DNA of 64,000 nt from NCBI RefSeq assembly GCF_002797315.1, contig NZ_KZ454936.1, forward strand, positions 250,999 through 314,998. The letters are read 5' to 3'. The notes below the pieces were generated by a model. The model did not search any database and had not been told where the DNA came from. It saw only the letters and a list, made by a program, of their open reading frames with translations. This document shows positions 43,628-51,890 of the stretch, piece by piece. A program made the position numbers and the translations under genes. Position 1 is the stretch's first letter; the number at the start of each line of letters is the position of its first letter. The DNA comes from Bacillus sp. FJAT-44742. GTDB lineage: Bacteria > Bacillota > Bacilli > Bacillales > Marinococcaceae.

Positions 43628-43870
43628 AGCAATATCTTACCTAAGCATAATGAGGATAGGTATTTATTCCTCGAATACCGCGGTTGCTTACTTACCGGAT
43701 GTGACTATAATTCGGAAAGTTTGGAGAAAAGAAGCGAGCGCTTCTCATACCACTTTGTATATTTTGGCTTCTTTATAAAAGCAAATTCAGTCGGCTTAGA
43801 GCTGGAAGAAGTAATGATTGAAGAGGGTCCCTCAGTCCATGAAGAAGTTGTGGTAGAAAAAGTAAATTGA
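43628..43870 (+). pseudogene. Possible decayed coding remnant
   Basis: An open frame of 81 codons has a protein-like acidic C-terminal part (GLELEEVMIEEGPSVHEE) followed by a good terminator. The only in-frame starts are TTG 43721, without a proper ribosome site, and a very late ATG. Upstream the frame is closed by TAA at 43625. This pattern fits the 3' end of a gene whose beginning has decayed. The family is not recognised. Confidence 0.3.
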
Positions 43871-43879
43871 ATACATAAG

Positions 43880-43914
43880 GGGCATTCTTCTTTTTAGAGA
43901 GGAATGCTTTTTTC
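43880..43914 (+). terminator. Terminator
   Basis: GGCATTCTTC and GAGGAATGC (one wobble) are followed by TTTTTTCG, 10 bases after the remnant frame. Confidence 0.8.
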
Positions 43915-44033
43915 GTGGGAAATGCTGGTTTACCAGCCCTGTGGTATAATAAAATAACAAAAAGAGATCCTTAATACAAGAACATGTTTGTTCGTTAACT
44001 TGTTCCTGGAATATAACGAAGCAGGTGATAGCA

Positions 44034-44267
44034 ATGAAGAAATGGATCGCTGACGTAAAAGCCCGGAAAGTTGAGTACAGCATTGTTTTACTCATACTAA
44101 TAATTTCTGCTGCCGTAGGAGCTTATTTTACTACAATTATTGCTGCCAGAGACAATTTCGTAGGGTTTTACATGGGTTTCGTTTCAAGTACTATTGTATT
44201 ATTTGCGGTTTATTCTTTAGTGGATAAACTTTTGCATATGTTTAAAGGAAAAGAGCGTGAAGCGTGA
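44034..44267 (+). CDS. Small two-helix membrane protein, unknown
   Basis: The 77-residue product has a short basic N-terminus, two hydrophobic helices (about 16-38 and 44-66) and a basic/acidic C-terminal tail. AGGTGAT lies five bases before ATG 44034; the in-frame GTG 44025 overlaps that site. No family was recognised. It stands alone next to a repeat element. Confidence 0.65.
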   Translation: MKKWIADVKARKVEYSIVLLILIISAAVGAYFTTIIAARDNFVGFYMGFVSSTIVLFAVYSLVDKLLHMFKGKEREA

Positions 44268-44322
44268 TTTAATGCTTGCACGCTTGTTTAAAAAGATAAG
44301 AAAGTATACAATCTGACGATTG

Positions 44323-44511
44323 TTCCACTGCAGGCGGACACTTTCCGCGGGCAAGGCTTCAGCTACCTTCGGGAACACCGCCCTGTGGTACTTCAGCTCT
44401 TGCTATTCCCGGAGGATGAAGCGCAGTCTGAAGATCCGATTTTGCGAAGACGGCAGCAAGAAAAAATTCAGCTGAAGGCAATCCCGCGGGAAAGCTTCCG
44501 TTTGAAGTGAA
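44323..44511. repeat. 189-bp inverted-repeat element, dispersed-repeat-like
   Basis: A GC-rich island in AT-rich DNA is bounded by long imperfect inverted repeats. The left end runs TTCCACTGCAGGCGG... and CTTTCCGCGGG. The right end carries CCCGCGGGAAAGC and ends ...GAAGTGAA. The pairing continues inward through CTTCAGCT/AGCTGAAG, giving a stem of over 40 imperfect pairs. Similar sequences with CTTTCCGCGGGC are, as I recall, widely repeated in alkaliphilic Bacillaceae. It has no coding capacity of note and may be a non-autonomous mobile element or structured RNA. Confidence 0.65.
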
Positions 44512-44538
44512 GGCCCCGTCTTTTTTCACAATTAAATA

Positions 44539-44592
44539 TAATAAGAAAGGTCCGGCCTTGAGTGCTTTTCTCAAGGCCGGTTCTTTCTTATT
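44539..44592. terminator. Long-stem terminator
   Basis: AAGAAAGG-CCGGCCTTGAG pairs over about 20 bases with its complement, with T-rich 3' flank. Confidence 0.8.
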
Positions 44593-44688
44593 ACACCTGG
44601 ATTTTTTGTTTTTTCATTAATTAGGATGACGGTTGCATGGTATGATAGAAGATGTTATAGGAGTTACACGTAAAAGGAAGGTTTTTAT

Positions 44689-45129
44689 ATGACACATGTG
44701 ATAACTGCGTTTTTTTCCGCCTTTATTTACTCAGCCGGTTTTGCCTTAGCCGGTTCTGAGCCGGCTTCCCGGCAAGTGGACGAAGTATATTATTTTTCCT
44801 TTCAAGAGTTGCTGTTATTTTCACTTGTGTATGCGTTCCCAGTTTATTTTATCGGAGGGATTCCATCAGCCATACTCCTCGAAAAAACTGTGAGAAAAAT
44901 CAGGGCTTCGCAAGGGGCTTCTTATGTGTATCGTTTATTATTATACAGCGCTGCCGGCTTTGTAGTGATGTGTGCAGCTGTTGTCATTATTTCAGGTGGG
45001 CATGTTCTTACATTTCTTACTGACCTTATAGGATATGGTGTTTTTGGAGCAGTCGGAGCAGTTTTGTATTTTCATATATATCTAGCTGTAACAAGAGTGA
45101 GAAGGTATTTTGCACAGAAGAAACAGTAA
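44689..45129 (+). CDS. Four-helix membrane protein, unknown
   Basis: The 146-residue protein has four predicted membrane helices (about 3-22, 40-64, 84-106, 110-132) and a basic C-terminus. No family is recognised. AAAAGGAAGG precedes ATG 44689. It lies 23 bases before the DUF1992 gene, so the two are probably co-transcribed, but no functional link is evident. Confidence 0.7.
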   Translation: MTHVITAFFSAFIYSAGFALAGSEPASRQVDEVYYFSFQELLLFSLVYAFPVYFIGGIPSAILLEKTVRKIRASQGASYVYRLLLYSAAGFVVMCAAVVIISGGHVLTFLTDLIGYGVFGAVGAVLYFHIYLAVTRVRRYFAQKKQ

Positions 45130-45151
45130 GGGGAAAAGGGGGCGGCAGTTT

Positions 45152-45523
45152 ATGGAGTTCTCGACTAGGCTGTCGGAGGAGCGTATCAAAGCATCCATAG
45201 AGAAGGGGGAGTTTAGTAATTTGCGAGGGGCAGGGAAACCTCTTGTGATTGAAAATGATTCTATGATTCCCGACGAGCTGAGAATGGGATACAAAATCAT
45301 GAAGAATGCTGGATTTCTTCCAGAAGAGCTTCAGTTGAAAAAAGAAATGATTACGCTGGAAGAGCTTCTTTCTTGCTGTGCCGATGAGAATGAACAAACA
45401 GAGCTGAAAGAGAAGCTGAGCCAAAAATCCCTTCGTTTTCATCAGCTTGCAGAGCAACGTAAATTTAAAAACTCCAAAGCTTACCACACGTATAGTGGAG
45501 CGGTAAAAAAACGTCTCTTTTGA
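45152..45523 (+). CDS. DUF1992 protein (DnaJ-like C28 conserved region)
   Basis: The product of about 123 residues carries the DUF1992 motif: an N-terminal segment with RIKASIEKGEFSNLRGAGKPL, then a Pro-rich DELRMGYKIMKNAGFLPEEL. The domain is found alone in many Bacillaceae and in eukaryotic DNAJC28; its biochemical function is unknown. ATG 45152 follows AGGGGGCGG. The frame is open further upstream, overlapping the previous gene, but has no ribosome site there. Confidence 0.85.
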   Translation: MEFSTRLSEERIKASIEKGEFSNLRGAGKPLVIENDSMIPDELRMGYKIMKNAGFLPEELQLKKEMITLEELLSCCADENEQTELKEKLSQKSLRFHQLAEQRKFKNSKAYHTYSGAVKKRLF

Positions 45524-45547
45524 GAGCTTTTTTATCGCTTTTTTTAC
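45500..45547 (+). terminator. Terminator overlapping DUF1992 stop
   Basis: GCGGTAAAAAA and TTTTTTATCGC form a stem that begins inside the last codons, followed by TTTTTTT. Confidence 0.8.
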
Positions 45548-45593
45548 CTAGATTTGTTTTTTTACCCAGCTTGTTATAAAGGGGGCTAAAACA

Positions 45594-46685
45594 TTGCAGG
45601 AGCTGATTCATTCCGTCATTACACCTTTAACAAAGAAAAGCAAGAGTATTCATGTCGGAATCACTCTGGAGGGAAAGCATTCCTACCAAGGGTTTGGCAG
45701 GTTGTCAGATGATAACAAAACCCCTCCTGATTTATATACTTTATTTGAAACGGGAGATATCGGTAAAACAGTAACTGCAGCCTTACTTGCAAAGACGATC
45801 AGGGAGGGGAAGGCGTCCTACCATGAACCTATCTCTTCATTCAGATGGGAATTTACTAATCTTCCTGATGAAATCACGCCCTACACCCTGGTCACTCACA
45901 CGTCAGGAATGCCGTTTATGCCTACGAATATAAAACGTTACTTGTTAAGGAATTATAAGAATCCCCACCATTACTACAATGATGAAGACTGGATTGTTTA
46001 CTTACGCAAATATAGAACAAAGCAGAAGAGCAAAGTCGATGATTTGCATTATTCCCACACTGGTTATGCGGTTTTAGGCAGGTTTTTAGAAAGAGTATGG
46101 GAGGAGCCTTTTGAAATCCTGGCAAAAAAGCTGGTCATGGCCCCCCTCGGTCTGGAGGATACCACCCTGACCTTTCCCGCTGAAAAATTGAAGAGAATGG
46201 CTCCTCCATACACATACCAGCTTAAAAAGACACACTTGGACAGGCCATCAACCTTTCAGGGCGCAGGAGGATGGATTTCATCAACTGCGGATTTACTATA
46301 TTATCTTGAAGCGCACCTTTCCCCTTCCCCGGCATTTGCTTACTTTGCAGATACCCATGGCATAAAAGAAAAAAGCAGAAAAGGGATCAAAGGAGCGGAA
46401 GGAGTTTCTCGTGGCTGGATGATTGTTTTTCCTTTTGGAGAAAAGTATCCGATTCATTTTATTTCCGGCAGCACGGCAGGTTCTCAATGTTTCATCGGCT
46501 GGTGCAAACCGGCACATGCAGGAATAGTCATCTGCAGTAACAAAGGGGCAAAACGAAAAGAAATCCCCACTAGGACGGAGATATCGGCAGCTGGACTGGC
46601 TATTTTACGAGAAGTGGTGCAGGAAAGACTGAAGGAGAGAGGAATTTTTCGAACAACGGAGCTTCCTGCTTCATTTAATATATAA
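45594..46685 (+). CDS. Serine beta-lactamase-fold protein lacking the catalytic serine
   Basis: The 363-residue protein has the fold of class C beta-lactamase/AmpH-type esterases. The segment normally reading GSxxK is TGDIGKT, so Asp55 replaces the nucleophilic Ser while Lys58 remains. The second motif YSN appears as YSH in DDLHYSHTGYAVLG. The third motif region reads ISGSTAG instead of the usual HxG. Overall layout, including VTHTSGMPFMP, APLGLEDT and GGWISSTADL, is conserved. It is thus probably a catalytically dead binding or regulatory relative. No signal peptide is visible. TTG 45594 follows AAAGGGGGC. Confidence 0.78.
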   Translation: MQELIHSVITPLTKKSKSIHVGITLEGKHSYQGFGRLSDDNKTPPDLYTLFETGDIGKTVTAALLAKTIREGKASYHEPISSFRWEFTNLPDEITPYTLVTHTSGMPFMPTNIKRYLLRNYKNPHHYYNDEDWIVYLRKYRTKQKSKVDDLHYSHTGYAVLGRFLERVWEEPFEILAKKLVMAPLGLEDTTLTFPAEKLKRMAPPYTYQLKKTHLDRPSTFQGAGGWISSTADLLYYLEAHLSPSPAFAYFADTHGIKEKSRKGIKGAEGVSRGWMIVFPFGEKYPIHFISGSTAGSQCFIGWCKPAHAGIVICSNKGAKRKEIPTRTEISAAGLAILREVVQERLKERGIFRTTELPASFNI

Positions 46686-46721
46686 AGCATAGTAAAAATA
46701 TCAGAATTCCCCAAAAAAGGT

Positions 46722-46750
46722 TTGACTTTTCTTCCTATCCTTTCTAAAAT
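46722..46750 (+). promoter_or_regulatory. Sigma-A promoter of the sulfate operon
   Basis: TTGACT and TAAAAT are separated by exactly 17 bases, 116 bases before cysH. Confidence 0.75.
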
Positions 46751-46796
46751 ACACTTAACGACTAACCATATAAAGTATATAAAAATAGTAGGGATT

Positions 46797-46838
46797 AAAA
46801 TGAGACTGTAAAATAAGCAGCTCAGTTTTACATTTTTT
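46797..46838 (+). promoter_or_regulatory. Leader hairpin before cysH
   Basis: AAAA-TGAG-CTG can pair with CAG-CTCA-TTTT (single bulges), followed by ACATTTTTT. It could act as a weak attenuator. No S-box (SAM riboswitch) sequence lies in this short leader. Confidence 0.45.
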
Positions 46839-46865
46839 AGGGGAATGGAAAGTGGAGGTGACCGG

Positions 46866-47573
46866 ATGCTTTTGGAATATCAAACAACTACTCCGAAAGA
46901 AGTAGATAATATTAACAAAGAATTAACAGGTAAAAATGCATCTGAAGTAATTGAATGGGGATATAAAACCTATGGTGATGATTTAGTTTATGCATGCAGT
47001 CTTGGGGCTGAAGGAATGGTTCTGCTTGATTTAATAAACAAAGTCCAACCTGGTGCGAAAGTTATTTTTCTTGATACGGATTTTCATTTTAAGCAGACTT
47101 ATGACCTCTTAAAAAAGGTACGGGAGTTTTTTCCTGATTTAGAGATCAAAGCAGTTAAGCCAGAGCTTACTGTAAAAGAACAAGCCGAACAGCACGGAGA
47201 TAAACTATGGGAAACAGACCCTGATAAATGCTGTGCTCTGCGAAAACTGGAACCACTTGAAAATGAACTGGCTAAACACAAAGCCTGGATGTCAGGGCTT
47301 CGGCGCGAGCAGTCACCTACAAGGAAAAATACTCAATATGTGAATATCGATAACCGATTTAATTCCATTAAAATATGTCCATTAATTCATTGGACCTGGG
47401 ATGACGTGTGGGAGCACATTAAAAGCAACAACCTTCCCTATAACATTCTTCACGACCAGAACTTTCCCAGCATAGGCTGTTTTCATTGCACATCTGCTGT
47501 TTTAGACGGTCAGGATTCCCGCAGCGGCAGATGGAGCGGATCTGGCAAAACAGAATGCGGACTTCATAAGTAA
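46866..47573 (+). CDS. cysH: Adenylyl/phosphoadenylyl-sulfate reductase
   Basis: This is an assimilatory APS/PAPS reductase of 235 residues that reduces activated sulfate to sulfite with thioredoxin. The PP-loop-like CSLGAEG, LDTDFHFKQTY and ARRxQS-like LRREQSPTR are present. The paired cysteines Cys122-Cys123 and Cys205/Cys208 bind a [4Fe-4S] cluster, the mark of bacterial enzymes accepting APS. The catalytic Cys lies in the C-terminal ECGLHK. ATG 46866 follows GTGGAGGTGA; an earlier in-frame ATG 46845 precedes that site. It is the first gene of the operon. Confidence 0.95.
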   Translation: MLLEYQTTTPKEVDNINKELTGKNASEVIEWGYKTYGDDLVYACSLGAEGMVLLDLINKVQPGAKVIFLDTDFHFKQTYDLLKKVREFFPDLEIKAVKPELTVKEQAEQHGDKLWETDPDKCCALRKLEPLENELAKHKAWMSGLRREQSPTRKNTQYVNIDNRFNSIKICPLIHWTWDDVWEHIKSNNLPYNILHDQNFPSIGCFHCTSAVLDGQDSRSGRWSGSGKTECGLHK

Positions 47574-47605
47574 GCAGAATATACTAAATCCAAGGAGTGG
47601 AAAAA

Positions 47606-48745
47606 ATGACAGCTAGCAAACCTCATGGCGGTACTCTAATTGACAGAAGACAATTTGGTGAAGATGTATCATCCATCAAAGCAGCAATTGAACTTGACGA
47701 CGTAGCATTATCTGATGTGGAGCTTATTGCAAATGGAGCATTCAGTCCTCTTGAAGGCTTTTTATCAAAAGAGGATTATGAATCTGTTGTAGAAAACATG
47801 AGGCTGAAAAACGGAGCCATTTGGAGTATCCCTATTACTTTGCCTGTGACTGAGGAAGCTGCAGAGCAATTACAGATTGGGCAGAAAGCAAGGCTTTCGT
47901 TTGAAGGAAAGGACTACGGCTATATCGTTGTCGAGGAAACGTACACTCCTGATAAAACTCGGGAAGCGGAGAAGGTGTATCATACGACAGACCTTGAGCA
48001 CCCAGGTGTAAAGAAAGTGTTTGATCGTCCAGACGTTTACGTAGCGGGTCCAATTACGCTTACTGAGCCAGTTTCACACGATCGCTTTGAATCTTATTAT
48101 TTAGAGCCGGCAGAAACAAGGGAAGAATTTAAAAGAAGAGGCTGGGAAACAGTTGTTGGCTTCCAGACTAGAAACCCTGTTCACCGTGCTCATGAATATA
48201 TCCAAAAAACAGCCCTTGAAACAGTAGACGGTTTATTCTTGAACCCGTTAGTTGGAGCAACCAAAGCCGGAGATATTCCTGCTGATGTACGGATGGAGAG
48301 CTATGAGGTAATCCTGGAAAATTACTACCCTCAAGACCGGACCTTCTTGGCCGTCTTCCCTGCTGCAATGAGATACGCAGGTCCACGTGAAGCAATTTTC
48401 CATGCAATGGTAAGAAAGAACTACGGTTGTACTCATTTTATTGTCGGACGTGACCATGCTGGGGTAGGCGACTATTACGGCACTTATGACGCCCAGTTGA
48501 TATTCCGTAATTTTGATATTGATGAGCTGGGAATTACGCCACTATTCTTTGAGCATAGTTTTTACTGCAAGAAGTGTGAAAATATGGCTTCTGCAAAAAC
48601 ATGTCCTCATGATAAGGAACATCATGTAATTCTTTCAGGAACAAAGGTTAGAGAAATGCTTAAGAACGGTGAAATGCCTCCTGCAGAATTCAGCCGGCCG
48701 GAAGTTGTAAAAGTCCTTATAGCTGGAGTAAAGGAAACGGTTTAA
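47606..48745 (+). CDS. sat: Sulfate adenylyltransferase
   Basis: This is an ATP sulfurylase of 379 residues that forms APS from sulfate and ATP. The family motifs [26 protein letters not shown] (with the neighbouring [14 protein letters not shown]) and [13 protein letters not shown] are all present. The C-terminal region contains a CxxC...C pattern ([14 protein letters not shown]) as in the Bacillus homodimeric enzymes. ATG 47606 is chosen since AAGGAG lies eight bases upstream; GTG 47597 overlaps that site. It follows cysH by 32 bases. Confidence 0.96.
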   Translation: MTASKPHGGTLIDRRQFGEDVSSIKAAIELDDVALSDVELIANGAFSPLEGFLSKEDYESVVENMRLKNGAIWSIPITLPVTEEAAEQLQIGQKARLSFEGKDYGYIVVEETYTPDKTREAEKVYHTTDLEHPGVKKVFDRPDVYVAGPITLTEPVSHDRFESYYLEPAETREEFKRRGWETVVGFQTRNPVHRAHEYIQKTALETVDGLFLNPLVGATKAGDIPADVRMESYEVILENYYPQDRTFLAVFPAAMRYAGPREAIFHAMVRKNYGCTHFIVGRDHAGVGDYYGTYDAQLIFRNFDIDELGITPLFFEHSFYCKKCENMASAKTCPHDKEHHVILSGTKVREMLKNGEMPPAEFSRPEVVKVLIAGVKETV

Positions 48746-48765
48746 GGGCGTAGGAAGGTGAAAAA

Positions 48766-49845
48766 ATGGATTGGACCATTGTAGCTTATATTATAGCTTT
48801 CTTTTTCGCCATGAATATTGGGGCAAGCGGAACTGCTGCTGCAATGGGACCAGCATATGGCAGCGGCGCAGTGAGCAGCAAAAAAACTGCTATGCTGTTA
48901 GTCGCTGTCAGTGCTTTTTTGGGAGCTTTAGCTGGCGGAGAAGTAGTGAAGACCATCGGGGGAGGAATTATCTCCGAATCCCTGATAAATGTTGAGATAG
49001 CAGTTATTATATTAACCGGAGCATGTTTAACCTTATTTATCGCAAACCTAATAGGAATCCCTTTGTCGACAAGCGAGGTGGTCGTTGGGGCCATTGTCGG
49101 TGTAGGAATTGCTTTTCAGGCTTTGCTTGTTAATAACCTCTTGTATATCATATCCTTTTGGATTATTGTACCATTTGTCTCGTTTTTTCTTGCTTTAGCA
49201 GCGGGGGTTCTTATTCTCAAGGCAGAGAAGAAATGGCCTCACTTGAAAGGGACTGGCAAATGGCGTAAAGGATTAGCAATTTTACTTATTCTAGCCGGGA
49301 TGATGGAAGCTTTCGCTGCCGGTATGAACAATGTAGCAAATGCGGTAGGGCCGCTGGTAGGCGCCGGGTTGATTTCGATCCCATCTGCTGTTTTGATTGG
49401 CGGATTCTTTTTAGCGGCAGGCTGTGTTTTATTGGGCGGGAAAGTTTTAGAAACAAACGGGAAGAAAATTACGAGACTGTCTTTACTTCAGGGGACTGCT
49501 GTGTCTACAACAGGAGGAACACTTGTAATTATAGCTTCCTTACTAGGGATTCCTGTTCCCCTTACCCAGGTTACTACCTCTGCCATTGTAGGAATTGGAA
49601 CAGCTGAGCATGGATTTCGGCTGTGGCAGAAATCTATCTTAAAGCAAATTGCTAATGTGTGGATATTATCGCCGATTGTGGCTCTTGTCGTTTCATATTC
49701 CCTTATGATGCTTTTTATTCACAGAGATATCTATACATTTATTATTATTGTAAGTGTATTTTTAGCTACGATAGGTTCAATTCATTTAATGCAAACGATA
49801 AAAAAAGAAAAGAGAAGCTTTCATGATGAAGGAAGCGGAATATAA
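48766..49845 (+). CDS. cysP: Sulfate permease of the PiT family
   Basis: This is a membrane transporter of 359 residues with about 11 helices, matching B. subtilis CysP, which imports sulfate by proton or cation symport. The two PiT repeats begin with MNIGASGTAAAMG and AAGMNNVANAVGPLVGAG. STSEVVVGAIVG in the first half and TQVTTSAIVGIG in the second are the paired re-entrant signatures. The GGAAGGTG site precedes the ATG, and it follows sat by 20 bases. Confidence 0.92.
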   Translation: MDWTIVAYIIAFFFAMNIGASGTAAAMGPAYGSGAVSSKKTAMLLVAVSAFLGALAGGEVVKTIGGGIISESLINVEIAVIILTGACLTLFIANLIGIPLSTSEVVVGAIVGVGIAFQALLVNNLLYIISFWIIVPFVSFFLALAAGVLILKAEKKWPHLKGTGKWRKGLAILLILAGMMEAFAAGMNNVANAVGPLVGAGLISIPSAVLIGGFFLAAGCVLLGGKVLETNGKKITRLSLLQGTAVSTTGGTLVIIASLLGIPVPLTQVTTSAIVGIGTAEHGFRLWQKSILKQIANVWILSPIVALVVSYSLMMLFIHRDIYTFIIIVSVFLATIGSIHLMQTIKKEKRSFHDEGSGI

Positions 49846-49886
49846 CACGTTAATCGATACGCGTATAAAATAGTGGAGGGATAAAC

Positions 49887-50486
49887 ATGGCTTCTGATCG
49901 AAATATTGTCTGGCATGACGCCTCAGTAAGCAAAGAAGAGCAACAGGAAAGAAATGGCCATAAGAGTTTTGTCCTTTGGTTTACAGGATTGTCTGGTTCA
50001 GGGAAATCTACGTTAGCGAATGCTCTTACACGTAAACTGTTTGAAAACGATAAAAAGGTCTATGTGTTGGACGGAGACAACATCCGTCATGGTTTAAATA
50101 AAGATCTCGGCTTTAATGACGATGATCGTAAGGAGAACATCCGCCGAATTGGCGAGGTTGCCAAATTATTTGTAGATGCAGGCCATGTTGTAAGTACCGC
50201 ATTTATTTCTCCTTTTCGTGAGGATCGTGATACGGTCAGAGAGCTTTTAGGAGAAAGTGAGTTCCTGGAAGTCTACGTAAAGTGTAACTTGGATACTTGT
50301 GAGCAACGTGACCCTAAGGGGCTTTACAAAAAAGCAAGAAAAGGCGAAATTCCTAATTTCACTGGAATTGATTCTCCATACGAAGAACCGGAAAATCCGG
50401 AAATTGTAGTAGAAAGTGACTCACAGAATGTGGAAGAGTCTGTTGAACAACTATTACGTGAGTTGAAAAAAAGAGACCTCATCTAA
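49887..50486 (+). CDS. cysC: Adenylyl-sulfate kinase
   Basis: This is an APS kinase of 199 residues that phosphorylates APS to PAPS. The P-loop [31 protein letters not shown] and the lid FISPFREDR are all intact. It lies last in the core sulfate-activation group, 41 bases after cysP. The Fe-S CysH may use APS directly, so CysC could serve PAPS-dependent uses or buffer APS. A terminator follows and separates it partly from the siroheme genes. Confidence 0.95.
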   Translation: MASDRNIVWHDASVSKEEQQERNGHKSFVLWFTGLSGSGKSTLANALTRKLFENDKKVYVLDGDNIRHGLNKDLGFNDDDRKENIRRIGEVAKLFVDAGHVVSTAFISPFREDRDTVRELLGESEFLEVYVKCNLDTCEQRDPKGLYKKARKGEIPNFTGIDSPYEEPENPEIVVESDSQNVEESVEQLLRELKKRDLI

Positions 50487-50545
50487 GAGGGGATGAGCAC
50501 CGATTATTAAACGGCACGATCAAAGGGATTCTTGGCGGAGTCCGG

Positions 50546-50579
50546 CAAAAAGACTTGGCATTAGCCAAGTCTTTTTTTA
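50546..50579 (+). terminator. Terminator after cysC
   Basis: AAAGACTTGGC and GCCAAGTCTTT form a perfect stem, followed by TTTTT. Confidence 0.92.
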
Positions 50580-50629
50580 GAAAGGTTTTGTTAAAGATAC
50601 AGGTTGATTTTAATCAGTCATTTGATTGT

Positions 50630-50800
50630 AGATAAAAAGCAAGATCTCACCGGCAAAGAGCCCTCACAACAGGGTGGTTTTCCCTAGGAAGCTGAACTAA
50701 GGCCCGAGGCATGGATACCGTGAAAGTGATTGAAGGGAAACATGAATGGATATAGAGGTGTAAGAGGGCGTCTTAAAAAAAGTAAACAATCCTTTAGGAA
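50630..50800 (+). other. GC-richer non-coding segment, possibly structured RNA
   Basis: About 170 bases before the TrpD-like gene are richer in G+C than other gaps and lack a sensible reading frame. Short complementary blocks occur (CCCT...AGGG near 50662, CCTAGG at 50685). The tail contains GATACCGTGAAAGTGATTG. It does not match the cobalamin, SAM or TPP riboswitch consensus. It may be a leader RNA or a remnant of a self-splicing or mobile element. Confidence 0.35.
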
Positions 50801-50838
50801 AAAGAGAAATGCAAGTGGGCAGCAAAGGAGGAAAAAAG

Positions 50839-51888
50839 ATGAAGGAGTGGCTGAAGGAAGTAGCAAGAGGTGAAAAAGGTTCTAGAAACTTAACGTATGA
50901 CGAAGCATATCAAGCGGCAACAGCAATTACTTCTAATCAAGCTACAGATGCACAAATTGGTGCTTTCCTTGCTTCAAAACGGTTGAATGGGGAGTCTTGG
51001 GAAGAGATGAAGGCTTTTGTGGACGCAATCAGGGAAAAATCACAACTGGGCGGGTCAATGAAAGGCGAGTCACTATCCATTGATTCTGCAGGTCCTTATG
51101 ACGGCAGAAAGACGTTTCCGGCTACTATCCCTGTTGCATTTATTTTAGCAGAAGCAGGCATCAAAACTTACATACACGGCGGAAGGTCTCTGCCCCCGAA
51201 GTACGGAACAAGCATGCCAGAGCTATTTTCTCAATTTATCGGGAACCCTTGCAAAGCAGTTTCCGCTGTACGTGAAAAAGATGTTGAACGGGGAGTTGTT
51301 TTTTCAGATACATACCAACGTTCGGAAGCTTTAGACCGTTTATATCGAATACGTGATGAAATTGGAATCAGAACATTTATTAATACAGTAGAAAAACTCC
51401 TTCATTTAATTGAAACAGACATCCTTTTTTTCGGAGTATTTCATAAAAAAGCAGCAGAGACCATCATTCCTTTGATACAAAACCTTCCATATGAAGAAGC
51501 TTTTGTGGTGCAAGGAATTGAAGGATCAGAGGATGTACCTGTATTCAGGAATTCAACCTTTGTGTACCATGTGCAAAAAGGTTCAGTTGAACCCTTAACG
51601 TTTCGGCCAGCCGATTACGGGCTCAACAGATCTAAAGAATTGTTTCCTGAATACCCGTCTGTTCAAGAACAAGCAGGATGGATAAATAACATTCTGCAAA
51701 ACAATATTGACGATGTAACAGAACCTCTTTACGCTCAAGTTCTTTTTAACGCAGCACTTAGGTTATACTTAGTAAAACAAGCGTCCTCCATGGAAGAAGG
51801 AATTGAAACAGCTGAGACGATATTGAAGAGTGGCGGCCCATGGAAAAGAGCGGAAAGATGGCGAACTCAGGAAGAAAGGGAGAGATAA
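50839..51888 (+). CDS. TrpD-like (YbiB-type) glycosyltransferase-family protein
   Basis: The 349-residue protein has the fold of anthranilate phosphoribosyltransferase: an N-terminal helical domain (about 1-70, NLTYDEAYQAATAI...QIGAFLASKRLNGESWEEMKAF) and an alpha/beta domain. The PRPP-binding loop GTGGD of true TrpD reads SAGPYDGRK, and the HGxRSxSS region reads HGGRSLPPKYGTS. It is thus a paralogue with a different, unknown activity. It sits directly before the siroheme genes in this operon, three bases from the next start. ATG 50839 follows AAAGGAGG. Confidence 0.8.
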   Translation: MKEWLKEVARGEKGSRNLTYDEAYQAATAITSNQATDAQIGAFLASKRLNGESWEEMKAFVDAIREKSQLGGSMKGESLSIDSAGPYDGRKTFPATIPVAFILAEAGIKTYIHGGRSLPPKYGTSMPELFSQFIGNPCKAVSAVREKDVERGVVFSDTYQRSEALDRLYRIRDEIGIRTFINTVEKLLHLIETDILFFGVFHKKAAETIIPLIQNLPYEEAFVVQGIEGSEDVPVFRNSTFVYHVQKGSVEPLTFRPADYGLNRSKELFPEYPSVQEQAGWINNILQNNIDDVTEPLYAQVLFNAALRLYLVKQASSMEEGIETAETILKSGGPWKRAERWRTQEERER

Positions 51889-51890
51889 GT

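Noticed and set aside
46751-46865. SAM riboswitch (S-box) before cysH
   Set aside because: The leader is too short and lacks the conserved S-box core sequences.
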